From assembly GCA_031421635.1 (NCBI GenBank), contig JANOPA010000062.1, positions 1 through 64,000 of the forward strand: a stretch of 64,000 bases of DNA. Direction: 5' to 3'. Both the position numbers and the translations under genes were made by a program. The notes beneath the pieces were generated by a model. It made no database searches. It was not told the DNA's origin and saw nothing but the letters and a program-made list of their open reading frames with translations. Shown in pieces: positions 36,849-46,147 of this stretch (its first letter is position 1; each line of letters starts with the position of its first letter). The DNA is from JAPOKJ01 sp031421635. Lineage in GTDB: Bacteria; Pseudomonadota; Gammaproteobacteria; Burkholderiales; Burkholderiaceae_E.

Positions 36849-38046
36849 AGCCTATATTTGTGACGCGATTCGCACCCCTGTCGGCCGCTATGGTGGTGCA
36901 CTAGCCAATACGCGCACCGACGATCTCGCAGCGCTTCCTCTTAAAGCATTAATGGCGCGCAATCCAAAATTGGACTGGGCTGCCGTTGAGGAGGTCATTT
37001 ACGGTTGCGTGAATCAAGCGGGTGAAGACAATCGCAACGTTGCTCGCATGGCCTTATTGCTTGCAGGACTTCCCTCCTCCGTGGCCGGCGCAACAGTGAA
37101 TCGTTTGTGCGGCTCAGGCATGGATGCGGTGGGCACCGTGGCCCGCGCCTTGAAAACCGGCGAACTGGATCTTGCCATCGCAGGCGGCGTTGAATCGATG
37201 AGCCGAGCCCCCTTCGTCATGGGCAAGGCCGATAGCGCTTTCTCCCGCAAGGCCGAGATTTTTGACACCACCATTGGCTGGCGTTTTGTGAATAAAATGC
37301 TCAAGCAACAATATGGTGTCGACTCCATGCCGGAGACCGCAGACAATGTTGCCGCCGATTACAAAATCGAGCGTGAAGCACAAGACCGGATGGCTTACAA
37401 CAGTCAACAGCGCTGGAAAAAAGCGCAGGACGCAGGTTTCTTTGCCAGCGAAATCATTCCCGTCGCCCTTGCACAGAAAAAGGGCGACCCAGTGATGTTC
37501 TCGGTTGACGAGCATCCCAGGCCCGAAACCACCCTCGAAGCGCTCGGCAAACTCAAGGGTGTGAATGCTCCGGAAAAAACGGTCACTGCGGGTAACGCCT
37601 CAGGCGTCAACGACGGCGCGGCAGCCATTCTCATGGCCTCTGAAAAAGGCATCAAGCAACATGGCTTGACGCCACGCGCTCGGGTTGTTGCGATGGCCAC
37701 CGCCGGCGTTGCCCCACGCATTATGGGTATTGGCCCCGCACCCGCAACACAGCGCTTGCTGGCCAAGACGGGTTTAAAGATTGGTCAAATCGATGTCATC
37801 GAGTTGAATGAAGCCTTTGCCGCTCAAGGAATTGCCGTGTTGCGTGAGCTAGGCTTGCCTGACGATGCGGTGCACGTCAATCCCAACGGCGGGGCGATTG
37901 CCATTGGCCATCCACTCGGCATGTCGGGTGCCCGCCTCGTGCTTACCGCTACGAATCAGCTACATCGTGTGGGTGGACGGTACGCGATTTGCACCATGTG
38001 TATCGGCGTCGGTCAGGGTATCGCCATTTTGATCGAACGGGTTTAA
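36841..38046 (+). CDS. pcaF: 3-oxoadipyl-CoA thiolase
   Basis: 401 residues of the thiolase family, cleaving 3-oxoadipyl-CoA to succinyl-CoA and acetyl-CoA. The nucleophilic Cys90 lies in NRLCGSGMDAV. The second half has NEAFAAQGIAVLRELG, GGAIAIGHPLGMSGAR and the second catalytic Cys in CTMCIGVGQG. The start within the end of pcaJ makes the three genes one unit. The upper-pathway genes (protocatechuate or catechol cleavage) are not in this window. Confidence 0.93.
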   Translation: MSEAYICDAIRTPVGRYGGALANTRTDDLAALPLKALMARNPKLDWAAVEEVIYGCVNQAGEDNRNVARMALLLAGLPSSVAGATVNRLCGSGMDAVGTVARALKTGELDLAIAGGVESMSRAPFVMGKADSAFSRKAEIFDTTIGWRFVNKMLKQQYGVDSMPETADNVAADYKIEREAQDRMAYNSQQRWKKAQDAGFFASEIIPVALAQKKGDPVMFSVDEHPRPETTLEALGKLKGVNAPEKTVTAGNASGVNDGAAAILMASEKGIKQHGLTPRARVVAMATAGVAPRIMGIGPAPATQRLLAKTGLKIGQIDVIELNEAFAAQGIAVLRELGLPDDAVHVNPNGGAIAIGHPLGMSGARLVLTATNQLHRVGGRYAICTMCIGVGQGIAILIERV

Positions 38047-38452
38047 AAGCAGCGCCGGGATTTCAAAGCGCCAAAGCGTTCCCCCCACTAGAGTACTTCA
38101 ACCAGGTTGAACATCATTACCCGACCCCGGGCTTTATGCCCTGGCTGTCGGTTTTCGCGGAAAGATCTGCCTTCATTAACTTCAGCAAACTGATTCTCTA
38201 TGGGCAGCTTTGGGATGCTTGCGCATAGGATCAAAGACTACGCAATTGCGCTTCCAATTTTGGGGCGCTGAAACGTTTGGGCTAGTGCTGGATGGGCTTT
38301 AGTGACTGGGGCGTGGTTCGCCATTTTCAAGAGGTATCAATAGGCACCCATTGCAAGTTTATTATCGCGCTAGTCCTATTGAAAACACCCTGCTGCGGTC
38401 TTAACTGGGGAACATCGAGCCGATGCGCTCTCTGAAACCAAAGGAACACCTC
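38047..38452. other. Gap of about 400 bp without a clear gene
   Basis: Between pcaF and the Hsp20 gene. A short plus-strand open frame runs to 38228 but has no recognisable content. A small hairpin GGGC-TTTAT-GCCC lies near 38130-38142. I looked for a heat-shock sigma-32 promoter ahead of the Hsp20 gene and found no convincing pair of boxes. Confidence 0.6.
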
Positions 38453-38950
38453 ATGACCTACCTCGCTACTTATGACCCTACCACCTACGCTCAGTTAGCA
38501 AGAGTTTTGCCGCACTTGTTTAAAGGTGTTTTTGAAGAACCGAGCAAGGCCGTGAATACTCGTCGGCCCGTGGCCGCAGGCTTTGCCGTAGATGTTCATG
38601 AAGACGACACAGCCTATACCCTTGTCGGTAACTTACCGGGCTTTAGTAAAGATGACATCAAAGTGGAAATTGATGGCAATCAGGTAAACATCCGCGCCGA
38701 AAACGCGACTGACTCAGTCAAGCCCCAGGCCGACACAACGGCGCCAACATCTGACCCATCGAAATCAAGCCAGGAAGTGCTGGCGAGAGTGCTACGCAAC
38801 GAACGCTACTCAGGTGCGTTTGCTCGAGGCTTCAGTTTGCCAATCGAAATCGATGATTCTCAGTCGAAGGCAAAGTATGAAAACGGCGTGCTCACTTTGA
38901 CGTTACCCAAGAAGCCGCAAGCCAGTGCGAAACGCCTCGCAATCGTTTAG
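38453..38950 (+). CDS. Hsp20 / alpha-crystallin small heat-shock protein
   Basis: 165 residues. The alpha-crystallin domain covers about 45 to the end, with YTLVGNLPGFSKDDIKVEI, a long insert of about 35 Pro/Ser/Thr/Ala-rich residues in the middle, then FARGFSLPIEIDDSQSKAKY and YENGVLTLTLPKK. The C-terminal I-x-I-like end is RLAIV. The ATG chosen has AAAGGAA 6 bp upstream; a GTG/ATG farther up would add 10 residues. Small heat-shock proteins hold unfolded proteins without ATP. The central insert is longer than usual. Confidence 0.88.
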   Translation: MTYLATYDPTTYAQLARVLPHLFKGVFEEPSKAVNTRRPVAAGFAVDVHEDDTAYTLVGNLPGFSKDDIKVEIDGNQVNIRAENATDSVKPQADTTAPTSDPSKSSQEVLARVLRNERYSGAFARGFSLPIEIDDSQSKAKYENGVLTLTLPKKPQASAKRLAIV

Positions 38951-38965
38951 GAGCGTGATTTAGTT

Positions 38966-38998
38966 CCACCGTACCTGCCGCTGGGGGCAGTGCGGTGG
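38966..38998 (+). terminator. Hairpin after Hsp20 gene
   Basis: CCACCG (38966-38971) pairs with CGGTGG (38993-38998), with an inner CTGCC/GGCAG stem. It lies 16 bp after the stop codon. The T content afterwards is weak. Confidence 0.55.
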
Positions 38999-39132
38999 CC
39001 GTTTATCAGAAGCGCGATTTTTCGGGTGATATTTTTCATTCCAGATCACCCCTTTGATTGACGGGTCTCATGGCTCCGGTTAGTGTGCAGCTTGATGCGG
39101 ACTTTACGCCGCGCACACTTTGCCTCGAGACC

Positions 39133-40299
39133 ATGCTAAATCATAAACGTTTAATCACCCGCGCCCTAACCTTAGGTTCTACTGTCCTGGTCTTGGGTGC
39201 TTGCGCAAACAACGCCCCTCGACCCACTAGCGGAATCGGCGCGCCGGGTAGCACTTCGTCGACGGTTGCCAAACCGCTCACCGGTGACGAAATTAATCGT
39301 GAACTCAGCGCCAAGGGCTGGCAATTTATGGGCGTGTCTGGTCCCACAAATGATCCCAACTTACTTTTCATTCGTGCGAGTTCGTATCAAAAGGTCAATG
39401 ACTTAGCGAAAGTCACAACCTACAATGTTTATGGCAATGAGGCGACACGAACCTACGGCAACAATCGCGCCTCCTCTTTCGGATGGGAAGTCAGTTGTAG
39501 CGCCAAAACCGCTCGCATTGTTTCGCACCAGGTGTTCAAGGACACTCTGGGCAGTGTCCTGGTGTCCAATCGCACGCTCACCGACACACCCGTGAGCAAG
39601 ATTGCAACCGGTACCATTCCTTCAATCATCTATGGCAAGGTGTGTGAATCCGGCCCATCCTCTGGCACCGGTGTGGCGATTAGCCTGGGACGGGTGTTGA
39701 CGGCAAGTCATGTAATCAACAAGTGTACGGCCGTCGAGGCCATTTTCGATGGCAAGCGCTACCCCGCTACCGTCACTGCACAAGATTCGAAGAACGATCT
39801 AGGTTTGCTCGAAGTACAAGCTCTCCCGATCAAAAAGCCCATCAATTTGCGGCGCAATGCAATCAATGGCGAGAGCGTCATGGCAGCGGGCTATCCACTC
39901 TCGGGTCTGCTTTCCGCCGACTTGATCGTGACCACGGGCATTGTCAACTCCCTTGCCGGTATCGCCAACGATCCAAGCCAAATCCAGGTTTCGGCACAGG
40001 TCTCTCCCGGCAATAGCGGCGGAGGACTACTGGATAAAAGTGGCAACCTAGTCGGCATCGTCGTGAGCAAACTCGACGTGATGCGCGCCGCGGCAGTGAC
40101 AGGAGATATGGCGCAAAACGTCAACTTTGCAGTAAAGCCCGAAGTCGTCAAAATGTTCTTGGACGCCAATGGTGTTCGAATGAACCCAAGTGACGCAAGC
40201 ATTCGACTCGAAGGAGAGGATCTCGCTCAACGCGCCCGTGAATTCACGGTCAAGATTGAGTGTAAAAGCCGTCCACCTACAATTTTGAGCAGTCTTTAA
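39133..40299 (+). CDS. Lipoprotein trypsin-like serine protease
   Basis: 388 residues from the ATG that starts the lipoprotein signal (LGAC, Cys24). After about 145 residues of unassigned sequence comes a trypsin-like domain with the complete triad: His193 (VLTASHVIN), Asp222 (NDLGLLEV) and Ser295 (SPGNSGGGLL). There is no PDZ domain, so it is not a full DegP. The location should be the periplasmic face of a membrane. An earlier in-frame ATG at 39058 is less likely because it would bury the lipobox. Confidence 0.87.
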   Translation: MLNHKRLITRALTLGSTVLVLGACANNAPRPTSGIGAPGSTSSTVAKPLTGDEINRELSAKGWQFMGVSGPTNDPNLLFIRASSYQKVNDLAKVTTYNVYGNEATRTYGNNRASSFGWEVSCSAKTARIVSHQVFKDTLGSVLVSNRTLTDTPVSKIATGTIPSIIYGKVCESGPSSGTGVAISLGRVLTASHVINKCTAVEAIFDGKRYPATVTAQDSKNDLGLLEVQALPIKKPINLRRNAINGESVMAAGYPLSGLLSADLIVTTGIVNSLAGIANDPSQIQVSAQVSPGNSGGGLLDKSGNLVGIVVSKLDVMRAAAVTGDMAQNVNFAVKPEVVKMFLDANGVRMNPSDASIRLEGEDLAQRAREFTVKIECKSRPPTILSSL

Positions 40300-40387
40300 T
40301 TCCTGAGTCGAATTGACGGAAGTACGGATTGGGGCTCGGCTCGCAATGAAGTAATTTGAATCACCTCAGGGCAAATCGATAAAGTGA

Positions 40388-41671
40388 GTGGCATGGAATG
40401 TGCTTAGGAAGGTGCATATTCTTTTTCAATCTCTTTTTGGCACCAAATCAGTGAATTCATTCAAGACTTTCCTTCGTTCTGGTCACGGGCCGACCTTATT
40501 TTCGTCGTTTATCTACTTCGGATTCTCTTGCTGCATCTGGGTGATGAATGGCGCCATGGCTCCGTTTATTTCAGAGACTTACAACCTCACTCCCGCTCAA
40601 AAAGGGGTGATGCTCTCAATACCGATTTTCGCCGGTGCCTTAATGCGCTTTCCGCTCGGAATTTTGGCGCAATATATTGGAAGAAAGAACGCCACTTTGG
40701 TTGAGATGGTGATGATCATTGTCGCTCTACTGTTTGGCTACTTCTATGTCGACTCCTACAACAGCTTACTGGCGATGGGTGTTCTCCTTGGCATTGCTGG
40801 CGCAAGCTTCGGCGTGGCTTTAAGCCTCGGCTCTGGCTCGTTTCCTGCGCGCTACAAGGGCCTCGCCATGGGCTTGGTGGGAGCGGGCAATGTCGGCACG
40901 GCGGTGTCGGTGCTCGTCGCACCGGCTTTGGCACAACGCTATGGGTGGCAGACGGTTTATGGCATCGCCGCAGTGGCCATGCTCTTGCCCATTATTGGCA
41001 TGATCTTCATGGCCAAAGAACCCACCGATGTCGACAAGCATGCAAGCTTTAAAGAGCACATTTCCTGCCTCTTCGAAAAAGACGGATGGGCATTTTCCAT
41101 CATCTACGCAGTAAGTTTTGGCGGCTTCATTGGCCTGACAACCTTTCTACCCTCCTACTATCATGATCAATTCGGCGTCAGCAAGGTGCAAGCTGGTCAG
41201 CTCTCGATGCTCGCCGCGTTTATGGGTGCCGCGGTAAGGGTTCTAGGCGGTTGGATTTCCGATCACTGGGGTGGGGTCAACACCTTGACCGCCGTCCTGA
41301 TTACCGTAGCCATTACCTTAGTGCTGTGTGGCCTCGCGGGAGGCTCGTTGGTCGCAACGACCTTACTACTCATGTTGTGCTTTGCAGCTCTTGGTGCGGG
41401 CAACGGTGCGCTCTTTCAATTAGTGCCGCTGCGCTGGCCTGCTGCGACGGCCGTTGCAGGTTCCATGATTGGTGAAATTGGTGCCTTAGGTGGCGGCCTG
41501 ATTCCAAACGCAATGGGTATGAGTAAGCAACTTACTGGAACTTACCTCTGGGGTTTCGTCGGATTCGCCTTCTGTGCGGTGATCGTGCTATTCATGCTGC
41601 GCAGCATGCAAATTCGTTGGACTCGCACCTGGGCTGAAAAAGGCGGGCGGGCAAGAGTCGCCGCTGCATGA
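40388..41671 (+). CDS. narK: Nitrate/nitrite transporter (NarK/NasA-type MFS)
   Basis: 427 residues with 12 predicted membrane helices. The family features are MNGAMAPFISETYNLTPAQKG, FPLGILAQYIGRKN and, in the second half, GGFIGLTTFLPSYYHDQFG and GAGNGALFQLVPLRWP. These belong to the nitrate-nitrite porter group. The start is a GTG at 40388; GTG 40451 would remove 21 residues and is also possible. It precedes the nirBD-nasA genes, so assimilatory nitrate uptake is the likely role. The gene converges with the phosphatase-kinase gene. Confidence 0.88.
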   Translation: MAWNVLRKVHILFQSLFGTKSVNSFKTFLRSGHGPTLFSSFIYFGFSCCIWVMNGAMAPFISETYNLTPAQKGVMLSIPIFAGALMRFPLGILAQYIGRKNATLVEMVMIIVALLFGYFYVDSYNSLLAMGVLLGIAGASFGVALSLGSGSFPARYKGLAMGLVGAGNVGTAVSVLVAPALAQRYGWQTVYGIAAVAMLLPIIGMIFMAKEPTDVDKHASFKEHISCLFEKDGWAFSIIYAVSFGGFIGLTTFLPSYYHDQFGVSKVQAGQLSMLAAFMGAAVRVLGGWISDHWGGVNTLTAVLITVAITLVLCGLAGGSLVATTLLLMLCFAALGAGNGALFQLVPLRWPAATAVAGSMIGEIGALGGGLIPNAMGMSKQLTGTYLWGFVGFAFCAVIVLFMLRSMQIRWTRTWAEKGGRARVAAA

Positions 41672-41686
41672 ACGGTTGGAGAGATG

Positions 41687-41725
41687 CCTCGGGATGCACT
41701 GGTTACCCTTAGCACTAACCCGAGG
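41687..41725. terminator. Hairpin between converging genes
   Basis: CCTCGGG (41687-41693) and CCCGAGG (41719-41725) are perfect inverted repeats, with TGC/GCA continuing inside. The right arm overlaps the last codon of the phosphatase-kinase gene. It could stop transcription from both sides but has no clear T run. Confidence 0.45.
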
Positions 41726-43490
41726 TAGGCAAAAAAAACAACCAGTAAATTAGGGTTAGGTTAAACAGCACGCTGAGCCCTAATCCGATTTTCCATCGTA
41801 CGCTCGGGTCACGTTGAATCAAAGGTGTGTTCATTGGCGCCGAAAGGGGACGTGACGCGCCTCGATCAACTGCTAAAAGAAACTCTTCGGCCGTTTCAAA
41901 TCGCTTGTGGTGATCAAGCGCGACGGCCTTGAGAATAATGTGATCCAACCAAATCGGTATTTCAGGATTGAGGCGACTTGGAGCGACCGGGTCACGCCGA
42001 TATCGTCCGCTCTGGTAAGGCAGAACCTCCCCGTAGGGTAGCTTGAGTGTGAGGAGTTGATAAAGCGTTACGCCGAGCGCAAATAAATCACTCTTGGCAT
42101 TGGCCCCTTGAGGCTCGGTCTCCCCCTGCTGAGCGTCGAAGCCCCATTGCTCCGGGTTTACGAAACTCGGTGTCCCGGCATGCAGCTTACGCATTGATTC
42201 GGGCTCTCGCCCGGTGAGCGCCACGCCGAGATCCAGTAAGCGCAACACGCCATCTTCACCCTGATGCAAATTCGCGGGCTTTACGTCGCGATGCACCACG
42301 TTCTGCCGATGCAAGGCACCCAAGGCTTTCAAGGTTTGTGTCGCAACCGAGAGCGCCTGCTGCACGCTACATTGCACTTTGCGATCTATTAGATTTTGCA
42401 AGGTTTCGCCGCCATGCCAGCCGTATAGCAAATAAAATGCCGAAGGCGGCATACCGGACTCCACTAAGGCCGGGGCAAGCTCATACAACTGCACCAAGGA
42501 TGCGGCGGCCTGACTGGTTTGCATGCGTTGACTTACCCAGGCCTCATGGGCCAACATGGCTCGTTCATCCTGATCATGGGCGCGCGCTGGGTTCAGGGTT
42601 TTGAGCGCATAGAGCTTCTTACTCGCCACATCACGGACCTGATAAATGATATTGATCCCGTTATCGGCGATGATTGAGGTCACAGTCAGTCCGTCGACCT
42701 GTGCGCCCACTTTAAACTTGGCGGGAATGGGTAATGATTGTGCGAGGCGATTTTGGTCGTAGAGCGTCGCGTCGAGTAAGCCCAAGACGCGAATCACCAA
42801 CGCGCTGGCATTATCCTGCGAGCCTGCCTGTAGGGCGGCATTAACCAAGGCCTCGCTCATCACTTGCGCCTGAGAATCAGCGGCAATCACCAGCTCAGCG
42901 GTCAGGGCTCGCAACTTCGCCGGATTGATCACCCCGTGCACGCCATCCGAGAGCAAGACAAATACATCGCCCACCATGAGGTCGCCCTGGGTATAGTCCA
43001 CCAAGAGTCGATCTTCAAAGCCCACCGCGCGCAGTAGCTGATGTCTAAAATCAGGATGGGTGACACTGTGATCACTGGTGAGTTGAGTGGTCGCACCCGC
43101 GCGCAGCAAGTACGCCCGGGTGTCGCCGACGTGGGCCAGTGAATAGGTCTGACCCCGCAATACCAAGGCGGTGAGGGTCGTGAGTCCAAGCGCTGGCGCG
43201 CAGCGTCGATTCTGCGCGGATAGCCAGGCGTTTTGAGCACTAATCACGCGATCAAGCGACACCGTAGTATCCCAAGTCTCCGGGGTGCAGTAATAGTCCC
43301 GGACAAGGGAGGTGACCGTGGTTTGGGCGGCCTCTCGTCCCATGCCGCCCGTGCTCACGCCGTCTCCAATGGCTGCGATGGCCCCTTTTGCTTCATTGCC
43401 CGGCTCGGGTAGCATCGCGGCGCAAAAATCCTCATTGATTTCTTTGCCGCCCGCCAACGAGGTAAACCCAATATCAATTTGAAATGCCAT
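41715..43490 (-). CDS. PP2C phosphatase fused to Ser/Thr protein kinase, C-terminal membrane anchor
   Basis: Residues 1-240 are a PP2C phosphatase domain with the metal-site motifs IGDGVSTGG (Asp43), AHVGDTRAYLLR, LLSDGVHG and GSQDNAS. Residues 260-545 are a protein kinase: Lys297 in YALKTL, catalytic HRDVKPANL at 400-408, DLG (420-422) in place of DFG, and a later FVNPEQWGFDA/SDLFALGVTLYQLL. The ATP-binding glycine loop is degenerate. One membrane helix closes the protein (about 570-588). Such fusions are known next to nitrate assimilation genes in several Proteobacteria. It is divergent from nirB and probably adjusts that pathway, but its targets are not known. Confidence 0.9.
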   Translation of the reverse strand: MAFQIDIGFTSLAGGKEINEDFCAAMLPEPGNEAKGAIAAIGDGVSTGGMGREAAQTTVTSLVRDYYCTPETWDTTVSLDRVISAQNAWLSAQNRRCAPALGLTTLTALVLRGQTYSLAHVGDTRAYLLRAGATTQLTSDHSVTHPDFRHQLLRAVGFEDRLLVDYTQGDLMVGDVFVLLSDGVHGVINPAKLRALTAELVIAADSQAQVMSEALVNAALQAGSQDNASALVIRVLGLLDATLYDQNRLAQSLPIPAKFKVGAQVDGLTVTSIIADNGINIIYQVRDVASKKLYALKTLNPARAHDQDERAMLAHEAWVSQRMQTSQAAASLVQLYELAPALVESGMPPSAFYLLYGWHGGETLQNLIDRKVQCSVQQALSVATQTLKALGALHRQNVVHRDVKPANLHQGEDGVLRLLDLGVALTGREPESMRKLHAGTPSFVNPEQWGFDAQQGETEPQGANAKSDLFALGVTLYQLLTLKLPYGEVLPYQSGRYRRDPVAPSRLNPEIPIWLDHIILKAVALDHHKRFETAEEFLLAVDRGASRPLSAPMNTPLIQRDPSVRWKIGLGLSVLFNLTLIYWLFFLPTSG

Positions 43491-43663
43491 AGCCGCATCT
43501 TAAGCAAGTTCAATGCCCAAGCAGTACGCCTCGCCTTGAATGAAGCGCACCAAAACAGGGAGTCGACAGTCTGCAAATGTCTCTTGTGGTGCAATGTCGC
43601 TCTAATCGATGCGCGAGTGACCGCGAATTCGACCGACTGGGCACCACAGCCCCCTCTTCCACC

Positions 43664-43679
43664 TTGGCACGGCAATTGC
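43664..43679 (+). promoter_or_regulatory. Sigma-54 promoter of nirB-nirD-nasA
   Basis: TTGGCACG (43664-43671), four bases, TTGC (43676-43679). This matches the -24/-12 consensus TGGCACG-N4-TTGC exactly. It lies about 33 bp before the nirB start. Sigma-54 promoters need an enhancer-binding activator, and NtrC is the usual one for assimilatory nitrate genes. A palindromic NtrC site was not clear in the upstream 170 bp. Confidence 0.85.
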
Positions 43680-43711
43680 CTTGTAAAGGCTAGTGTTCCT
43701 GGGAGAATGGG

Positions 43712-46147
43712 TTGAAAAAGTCGAAGTTGGTGATGGTTGGAAACGGTATGGCCGGAGTACGAACGATTGAGGAACTCTTAAAAATTGCCCCCGACCTGTA
43801 TGACATCAGCATTTTTGGCGCAGAGTCCCATCCGAACTACAACCGAATTTTATTGTCGCCCGTACTGGCAGGAGAGCAGCAATTAGACGAAATCGTTCTT
43901 AACTCCTGGGAGTGGTACAAGGAAAACAACATCACCTTGCATGCGGGCAAGAAGGTAGTCGCTGTAGACCGGGTTCGTCGCATCGTCAAATCTGAGGACG
44001 GCACGGAAGAGCACTACGACCGCCTGCTGCTTTGTACTGGTTCCAACCCCTTCATTTTGCCCATTCCCGGCAAGGATCTGAAGGGCGTAATCGCCTATCG
44101 CGATATCGCCGATACCAATGAGATGATTGCCGCTGCCGGCAAGTACAAAAGGGCGGTGGTGATTGGTGGAGGCCTACTCGGCCTGGAAGCGGCCAACGGA
44201 CTCATGCTGCGTGGCATGGACGTGACCGTGATTCATGTCATGCCCTGGCTGATGGAGCGTCAGCTTGATGACGTTGCTGGCAAGCTTCTTCAAAAATCCC
44301 TTGAAGATCGCGGCTTGAAATTCATGATTGGTGCGCAGACTCAGGAGCTCAACGGCAATGCCGAAGGTCGGGTCAGTAGCATCAAATTCAAAGATGGCGT
44401 AGAGCTTGCAGCCGACCTGGTTGTGATGGCCGTGGGCATTCGCCCCAACACCGAACTTGCAGAAAAAATGCACTTGCATTGCAATCGCGGCATTGTCGTG
44501 TCAGACACCATGCAAACCACAACGGATGCACGGATCTATAGCGTAGGTGAATGCGCCGCCCATCGCGGCATTGCCTATGGCTTGGTCGCCCCGCTTTTCG
44601 AACAAGCCAAGGTGGCTGCCAATCATTTAGCAATGTTTGGTATCGGTCGCTACACGGGTTCGCTCACTTCTACCAAGCTTAAAGTGACGGGCATTGATTT
44701 ATTCTCTGCCGGAGAATTCATGGGCGGCGCGAATACCGAGGAGATCGTCCTCAGTGATCCGATCGGCGGCGTCTATAAGAAACTCGTCATCAGGGACGAC
44801 AAGCTCATCGGTGCCTGCCTGTACGGGGACACGGTCGACGGTAGTTGGTACTTCAAGTTGCTGCGCGACGGCCGCTCGGTCTCGGACATACGCGACAAGC
44901 TGATGTTTGGCGAAAGCAATATCGGCGACGTGGGCCATGAGGGACACAACAAGGCGGCGACCATGCCAGATACGGCCGAAGTGTGCGGCTGCAACGGTGT
45001 TAACAAGGGAACGATTTGCAAGGCCATTAAGGACAAAGGGCTGTTCACCCTTGATGAGGTACGCAAGCACACTAAAGCTAGCGCCTCTTGCGGTTCGTGC
45101 ACGGGCTTGGTAGAGCAAATTCTGATGTTTACAGCGGGCGGCGACTACTCCGCTGCTCCAAAACTCAAAGCCATGTGCGGCTGCACAGACTTTGGTCATC
45201 AAGCGGTGCGTGAGGCTATTCGCAACAGCAAGCTGCTAGCGATTTCCGATGTATTCAAATTCATGGATTGGAAAACCCCTAACGGTTGTCCGACCTGCCG
45301 CCCAGCCGTAAACTATTATTTGATCTCCACCTGGCCAAAGCTTGCCAAAGACGACCCGCAGAGCCGCTACATCAATGAACGTAGCCATGCCAACATTCAA
45401 AAGGATGGTACCTACAGCGTGATCCCGAGGATGTGGGCCGGCGAGACGACGTCAAGCGAACTACGCAGAATCGCAGACGCGGTCGACAAGTACAAAATCC
45501 CCACGGTCAAAGTCACAGGCGGTCAACGGATTGATCTGCTCGGGGTCAAAAAAGAAGATCTGCAAAACGTGTGGAAAGACATTGGTATGCCGAGCGGACA
45601 TGCCTATGCCAAGGCGCTTCGCACGGTGAAAACATGCGTAGGCAGTGAATGGTGCCGCATGGGCACCCAAGATAGCACTCAAATGGGTAAAGACTTGGAG
45701 CGCGCGTTGTGGCGCATGTACGCACCGCACAAAGTGAAGCTGGCCGTATCGGGCTGCCCTCGTAACTGCGCCGAAGCCGGCATTAAGGACGTCGGCGTGA
45801 TTGGGGTCGAAAGCGGCTGGGAAATTTACGTGGCCGGCAACGGTGGCATCAAAACCGAAGTGGCGCACTTCTTCTGCAAACTCAAAACACCCGAAGACGT
45901 GCTTGAATACTCGGGCGCGTTCCTGGAGTTATACAGACAAGAAGGCTGGTACCTTGAGCGCACCGTTCACTGGGTGAGTCGCGTCGGACTCGACTATGTC
46001 AAGAAAAAGATTCTGGAAGATCATGAAGGCCGCAAAGCGCTCTGGGAGCAACTGCAATTCGCGCTCGACGGCGAACCCGACCCTTGGTTTGAGTTCGACA
46101 AAGCGGCCGTCGATACCCGTCAGTTTGAAGCACTCACACCGTCATGA
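43712..46147 (+). CDS. nirB: Assimilatory nitrite reductase large subunit NirB
   Basis: 811 residues that reduce nitrite to ammonium with NADH. The FAD site is VMVGNGMAGVRT near the start; the NAD site is VVIGGGLLGLEAANGL near 150. A BFD-like [2Fe-2S] part has CGCNGVNKG and CGSCTG. The sirohaem/4Fe-4S site comes from CVGSEWC and SGCPRNCAEAG. The start is a TTG preceded by GGGAG, the only option that keeps the usual N-terminus. The stop overlaps nirD by ATGA. Confidence 0.96.
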   Translation: MKKSKLVMVGNGMAGVRTIEELLKIAPDLYDISIFGAESHPNYNRILLSPVLAGEQQLDEIVLNSWEWYKENNITLHAGKKVVAVDRVRRIVKSEDGTEEHYDRLLLCTGSNPFILPIPGKDLKGVIAYRDIADTNEMIAAAGKYKRAVVIGGGLLGLEAANGLMLRGMDVTVIHVMPWLMERQLDDVAGKLLQKSLEDRGLKFMIGAQTQELNGNAEGRVSSIKFKDGVELAADLVVMAVGIRPNTELAEKMHLHCNRGIVVSDTMQTTTDARIYSVGECAAHRGIAYGLVAPLFEQAKVAANHLAMFGIGRYTGSLTSTKLKVTGIDLFSAGEFMGGANTEEIVLSDPIGGVYKKLVIRDDKLIGACLYGDTVDGSWYFKLLRDGRSVSDIRDKLMFGESNIGDVGHEGHNKAATMPDTAEVCGCNGVNKGTICKAIKDKGLFTLDEVRKHTKASASCGSCTGLVEQILMFTAGGDYSAAPKLKAMCGCTDFGHQAVREAIRNSKLLAISDVFKFMDWKTPNGCPTCRPAVNYYLISTWPKLAKDDPQSRYINERSHANIQKDGTYSVIPRMWAGETTSSELRRIADAVDKYKIPTVKVTGGQRIDLLGVKKEDLQNVWKDIGMPSGHAYAKALRTVKTCVGSEWCRMGTQDSTQMGKDLERALWRMYAPHKVKLAVSGCPRNCAEAGIKDVGVIGVESGWEIYVAGNGGIKTEVAHFFCKLKTPEDVLEYSGAFLELYRQEGWYLERTVHWVSRVGLDYVKKKILEDHEGRKALWEQLQFALDGEPDPWFEFDKAAVDTRQFEALTPS

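Noticed and set aside
38300..38452. Sigma-32 heat-shock promoter for Hsp20
   Set aside because: TTGAAA near 38377 has no CCCCAT-type box at the right distance.
40330..40344. Second sigma-54 promoter ahead of narK
   Set aside because: The GG and GC pairs have the right spacing (TGGGGC to CGC) but the rest of the consensus is missing.
43570..43600. NtrC binding site upstream of nirB
   Set aside because: Only a half site (GGTGCA) is present; the opposite half does not match.
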